From: CAZLFQ01 sp964625465
Lineage (GTDB): Bacteria > Pseudomonadota > Alphaproteobacteria > Rickettsiales > Midichloriaceae
NCBI GenBank assembly: GCA_964625465.1
Contig: CAZVFD010000031.1
Span: 1-17,520, forward strand
Length of the DNA stretch: 17,520 nucleotides
Direction: 5' to 3'
Below, piece by piece: positions 14,706-17,520 of the stretch; within the stretch, counting starts at the first letter, position 1; each line of letters opens with the position of its first letter. Below the pieces are notes generated by a model. That model was not told where the DNA came from. It saw only the letters and a program-made list of their open reading frames with translations, and did not search any database. A program made the translations under genes and the position numbers.

Positions 14706-16220
14706 TTAGCGTTGGTTACCTAAATTAGGTGGTTGGGGTAGTTGGGCGGCTGAGGAGTTAACTTGTACTGAAGATTGAGGTGTTGGCATAGCGGTTGTTG
14801 CAGCAAGCGCAGTGGAAGATGCAGCACTTGTTGAAGAACTCGCAGCTTGCAGAGCTTGGGTTCTTGTATTCTCTCTATCCATTATTGCTTCTTTAATCAT
14901 TTGTCTTATTTCATCATTTTTTGCCAAATCAAGCAGGGTCTCGCCATTAATATCAGGAGCGAGGACTTGTCTAAGTGAATCAGGGGTATCTTTTACTGCT
15001 TCCAAAATCTCTTTTAAAATTTCTTTATCTCCAATACTTGCAGCTTCGTGCAGCGGGGTGTAGCCATTCTTACTAGGAGCGAAGACGACTAGTTTAAGTA
15101 ACTCAGGGGTATCTTTTACCGCTGCCAGAATCGCTTTTACACTTTCAGTATGTCCATTACATGCAGCCAAGTGCAGAGGGGTGTTGCCATATCTATTCTT
15201 AGAAGTCATATCCGCCCTTTTTTCTAGAAGTAATTTTACTACTTCCGTATTTCCATCAGCAGCAGCCAAGTGCAGCGGGGTGTAGCCATTTATATCTTTT
15301 GCTAAGATTTTATAATTAGGATGATTGAAGTTATTTAGCAAAAAGTATTTTAAGAGCCCTGGATCACCGTGCTTATAAAAACAGTCGAATCCACTAAAAT
15401 CATAAACATAATGCCCTTGTGATATTAGTTTTAGTGATTTTTCCTTATCATCAGCTCTTAATGCAGCAACTAATTCTTCACTGTTTTTTCCATTTTGTCC
15501 TTCGTAATAACCTAAATGCGTGTGCAGCTCTTTTAGAAGGTCTTTGTTTCCAGCAACTAATAAATCTTTATAAAGTTCCTGCACACCTTCCTTAGTGTCT
15601 AAGTTATATTTTGATCGATCTTCTATCCCTTTTATTTTTTCACCAAAGCCATTTTCAAAAAGGTATTTAAACATTTCAAATTGCCCGTGCCTTAAGGTAA
15701 AAGCTAATGGCGATACGGATTCTCTTACGATATCTAATATTTTAATAGTGGGCAGTCTAAAGCCGTCAGGTTCCTTAAATTTTTCTTTTGTCTTTTGCTT
15801 TTCTTCTGGTGTCATTTTTCTTTGCTCACCTGCTCGATAATCGAAGACCTTGAACTCACTTAAGTTTTTGTAGTTAGGTGCAAGAATTTTTAAGAGTTTT
15901 AAGTTGTTGTGTCTAATTGACGCTTCCAAAGTATTATCGCCATTAATAATCTTTGCTTCATTAGTTTTTGGATCTGTATATACTACAGGTAATCTTAAAT
16001 TCAGAACTTCAGCATTTTTAGCAACTATAGCGTTTACAACTTGCTCTAAATTAAAGCTAATAGACCACCCATCTTTCTCTGCTGGAGCAAGCATATGTAA
16101 AATGGTATTTCCATTTCTATCCTGCTCTAATATTTGCTTTGGCGACAAACTATCAATTATCTCAAGCGCTTTTTCGGTTGTCACTCCACTAACATTGACA
16201 ATGTCGAATATCGATTTCAT
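14706..16220 (-). CDS. Ankyrin-repeat protein 2 (paralogue of protein 1, candidate effector)
   Basis: 504 residues, no signal peptide. The N-terminal half holds degenerate ankyrin-like units (NGNTILHMLAP, GDNTLEASIRHNNLKLLKILAP, SPLAFTLRHGQFEMFKYLF). The middle (NSEELVAALRADDKEKS, then SQGHYVYDF) is shared with the protein at 1624-2919. From about residue 310 come clear repeats: NGYTPLHLAAADGNTEVVKLLL, with standard 33-residue spacing, then GNTPLHLAACNGHTESV and GYTPLHEAASIGDKEILKEIL with the KDTPELLK-type insert. The tail (SSTSAASSTALAATTAMP, VQVNSSAAQL) matches protein 1. The gene has its own promoter and strong Shine-Dalgarno (AAAGGGA). Conservation of an otherwise low-complexity C-terminus between diverged paralogues suggests a function such as a secretion signal, which is inference. 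Confidence 0.88.
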   Translation of the reverse strand: MKSIFDIVNVSGVTTEKALEIIDSLSPKQILEQDRNGNTILHMLAPAEKDGWSISFNLEQVVNAIVAKNAEVLNLRLPVVYTDPKTNEAKIINGDNTLEASIRHNNLKLLKILAPNYKNLSEFKVFDYRAGEQRKMTPEEKQKTKEKFKEPDGFRLPTIKILDIVRESVSPLAFTLRHGQFEMFKYLFENGFGEKIKGIEDRSKYNLDTKEGVQELYKDLLVAGNKDLLKELHTHLGYYEGQNGKNSEELVAALRADDKEKSLKLISQGHYVYDFSGFDCFYKHGDPGLLKYFLLNNFNHPNYKILAKDINGYTPLHLAAADGNTEVVKLLLEKRADMTSKNRYGNTPLHLAACNGHTESVKAILAAVKDTPELLKLVVFAPSKNGYTPLHEAASIGDKEILKEILEAVKDTPDSLRQVLAPDINGETLLDLAKNDEIRQMIKEAIMDRENTRTQALQAASSSTSAASSTALAATTAMPTPQSSVQVNSSAAQLPQPPNLGNQR

Positions 16221-16244
16221 AAATTCCCTTTATATGACTCGTGC

Positions 16245-16250
16245 ATTGTA
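16245..16250 (-). promoter_or_regulatory. -10 element of ankyrin gene 2
   Basis: TACAAT on the minus strand (16250-16245) in the context TGTTACAATGC. Its distance to the ATG and the following AAAGGGAA Shine-Dalgarno segment are the same as for ankyrin gene 1. No good -35 hexamer is visible, consistent with an activator-dependent promoter. Confidence 0.5.
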
Positions 16251-16272
16251 ACACATCCTACACCACCATTCA

Positions 16273-16288
16273 TTAATTTTTGGTTAAC
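16273..16288. promoter_or_regulatory. CtrA-like box upstream of ankyrin gene 2
   Basis: TTAA (16273-16276), seven bases, then TTAAC (16284-16288), an exact TTAA-N7-TTAAC match. It ends 22 bp upstream of the minus-strand -10 element, almost the same distance as at the 11601 gene. Confidence 0.5.
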
Positions 16289-16320
16289 TCGGGTGGGGAA
16301 AGTAAGGTGGGGCTTTTTTC

Positions 16321-16376
16321 ATTTAACAAGCTATAGCTTGTTAAATTGATCGTTTTACAAGTTATAACTTGTGAAA
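16321..16376. promoter_or_regulatory. Two related palindromes 31 bp apart, candidate operator pair
   Basis: A 26-bp perfect palindrome at 16321-16346 (arm ATTTAACAAGCTA) and a 24-bp palindrome at 16353-16376 (arm TTTTACAAGTTA) with one imperfect pair share the core ACAAGYTATARCTTGT or a close form of it. Their centres are 31 bp apart, about three helical turns, so a dimeric regulator could bind both on the same face. They lie 70-130 bp upstream of the ankyrin gene 2 promoter. They have no loop and no useful T-run, so they do not look like terminators. The stretch 16289-16314 before them is unusually G-rich for this window. Confidence 0.6.
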
Positions 16377-16409
16377 TAGGGGGGTGGAGAAAAAAACTTT
16401 GTTATTTAG

Positions 16410-16419
16410 NNNNNNNNNN
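16410..16419. other. Assembly gap (10 N) in the spacer between tuf and ankyrin gene 2
   Basis: Ten Ns of presumably unknown real length. The 50 bases on the tuf side (16420-16469) hold nothing I recognise; no tRNA or gene fragment is visible. Missing genes in the gap cannot be excluded. Confidence 0.97.
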
Positions 16420-16470
16420 AGTGTCAAGTCAAGCACTGGGAGGACACAGCACTCTGAAGTTTATCCAACA

Positions 16471-16500
16471 AAAAAGGCCTGTATTTCTACAGACCTTTTT
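16471..16500 (-). terminator. Intrinsic terminator of tuf
   Basis: On the minus strand a 13-bp stem (AAAAAGGTCTGTA pairing with TACAGGCCTTTTT through one G-U pair) closes a GAAA tetraloop and is followed by further Ts. It begins 22 bp after the tuf stop codon. Confidence 0.85.
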
Positions 16501-16522
16501 CATTTAATGCTTTAAACTAAAA

Positions 16523-17520
16523 CTATTCAATAATTTCAGCAACAACACCAGCACCTACTGTCCTACCACCTTCACGGATAGCGAACTTAAGTCCTTTTTC
16601 CATCGCGATTGGGCTGATTAATTCAATAGTAATCGCGGTGTTATCACCAGGCATCACCATTTCAACACCAGCAGCTAATTCGATAGAACCAGTTACGTCA
16701 GTTGTTCTGAAGTAGAATTGCGGTCTGTAGTTAGCAAAGAATGGAGTATGTCTACCACCTTCATCTTTTGTTAACACGTAAACTTCCGCTTTGAATTTTT
16801 TATGTGGAGTGATTGTTCCAGGAGCAGCAAGAACTTGTCCTCTTTCTACACCTTCTTTATCGATACCACGAAGTAGTAAGCCAACGTTATCACCTGCTTG
16901 ACCTTGGTCTAATTCTTTACGGAACATTTCAACACCAGTACAAGTTGTTTTAACTGTAGGTCTCAATCCAACGATTTCGATCTCTTCACCAACTTTCACT
17001 TTACCTTGCTCAACACGGCCTGTTACTACAGTACCACGACCTGAGATTGAGAATACGTCTTCCACAGACATCAAGAATGCTTTGTCTAATGGACGCTCAG
17101 GTAATGGAATGCTTGTATCAACAGCAGCCATTAATTCTTCAATAGCTTTTTTACCTTCTTCTTTACCTTCAATAGCAGCAAGAGCTGAACCACGGATAAT
17201 AGGAATTGTATCCCCAGGGAAACCGTATTTGCTTAGAAGATCTCTCACTTCCATTTCTACTAGTTCTAGAAGGTCTTTATCATCAACCATGTCACATTTG
17301 TTTAAGAACACAACAAGCGCAGGAACACCAACCTGACGAGCAAGTAGAATGTGTTCTCTTGTTTGTGGCATCGGGCCATCTGCTGCAGATACAACAAGAA
17401 TAGCTCCGTCCATTTGCGCAGCACCAGTGATCATGTTTTTTACGTAGTCGGCGTGACCAGGACAGTCAACGTGGCCGTAGTGACGTGTAGCTGTCTCATA
17501 CTCAACGTGCGCTGTATTAA
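16523..17520 (-). CDS. tuf: Elongation factor Tu, lacking its N-terminus (runs off window)
   Basis: GTPase that brings aminoacyl-tRNA to the ribosome. The frame is open from the window edge to TAG at 16523, about 332 residues; the ATG at 17434 is internal. Visible are the G3 motif DCPGH, HADYVKNMITGAAQMDG, G4 NKCD in VVFLNKCDMVDD, and G5 GSAL. Domain 2 (SISGRGTVVTGRVEQG) and domain 3 (HTPFFANYRPQFYFRTTDVTG, FAIREGGRTVGAGVV) are complete. Only the first 60 or so residues with the P-loop are missing. Base composition is richer in G and C than its neighbours, as expected for a highly expressed gene. Downstream lies its own terminator and then an ankyrin gene, not a ribosomal-protein operon. Confidence 0.98.
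   Translation of the reverse strand, partial: NTAHVEYETATRHYGHVDCPGHADYVKNMITGAAQMDGAILVVSAADGPMPQTREHILLARQVGVPALVVFLNKCDMVDDKDLLELVEMEVRDLLSKYGFPGDTIPIIRGSALAAIEGKEEGKKAIEELMAAVDTSIPLPERPLDKAFLMSVEDVFSISGRGTVVTGRVEQGKVKVGEEIEIVGLRPTVKTTCTGVEMFRKELDQGQAGDNVGLLLRGIDKEGVERGQVLAAPGTITPHKKFKAEVYVLTKDEGGRHTPFFANYRPQFYFRTTDVTGSIELAAGVEMVMPGDNTAITIELISPIAMEKGLKFAIREGGRTVGAGVVAEIIE

Noticed and set aside
16420..16470. Possible tRNA or rRNA fragment downstream of tuf
   Set aside because: No acceptor stem, T-loop GTTCRA or other conserved RNA-gene signal could be found.

Overview
The window is AT-rich and densely coding. It most resembles a Rickettsiales-like, probably host-associated alphaproteobacterium. 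The evidence is an archaeal-type valyl-tRNA synthetase (the form known from Rickettsia), two ankyrin-repeat proteins of the kind intracellular bacteria use as effectors, three promoter-located sites matching the alphaproteobacterial CtrA consensus TTAA-N7-TTAAC, and dispersed repeats typical of this group. The assembly has two 10-N scaffold gaps (5150-5159 and 16410-16419).

Layout. 1-1496 (minus): 5' two-thirds of valS. 1624-2919 (plus): ankyrin protein 1, with nearly identical 120-bp tandem repeats. 3087-6044 (plus): an operon of three type IV prepilin-like genes. The first two are tandem paralogues. The third is split by a gap and ends in a beta-rich domain resembling phage tail-fibre tips. 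6047-10515 (minus, convergent): a four-gene operon with 1-2 nt spacers, encoding PilMN/GspL-like, PilO-like and PilP/GspC-like proteins and then an ABC ATPase. 10598-11482 (minus): galU. 11601-12944 (plus): an unrecognised protein with two long glycine-rich hydrophobic stretches. 13016-14612 (plus): an unrecognised helical protein overlapping a quinone-oxidoreductase-like gene. 14622-14704: two inverted copies of a dispersed palindromic repeat. 14706-16220 (minus): ankyrin protein 2, a paralogue of protein 1. 16221-16522: a regulatory region with a CtrA-like box, two spaced palindromes, a gap and the tuf terminator. 16523-17520 (minus): tuf, running off the window.

How it fits together. The prepilins and the PilMNOP-like inner-membrane alignment genes form a compact type IV pilus / type II secretion-like locus without its motor ATPase, platform protein, prepilin peptidase or secretin, which must lie elsewhere if the machine works. 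An ABC ATPase occupies the place where pilQ often follows pilP. The prepilin operon, the unknown membrane-associated gene at 11601 and ankyrin gene 2 each carry a TTAA-N7-TTAAC site in the promoter region. This suggests one cell-cycle or developmental regulator (CtrA) links surface appendages with candidate host-interaction proteins. That link is inference.
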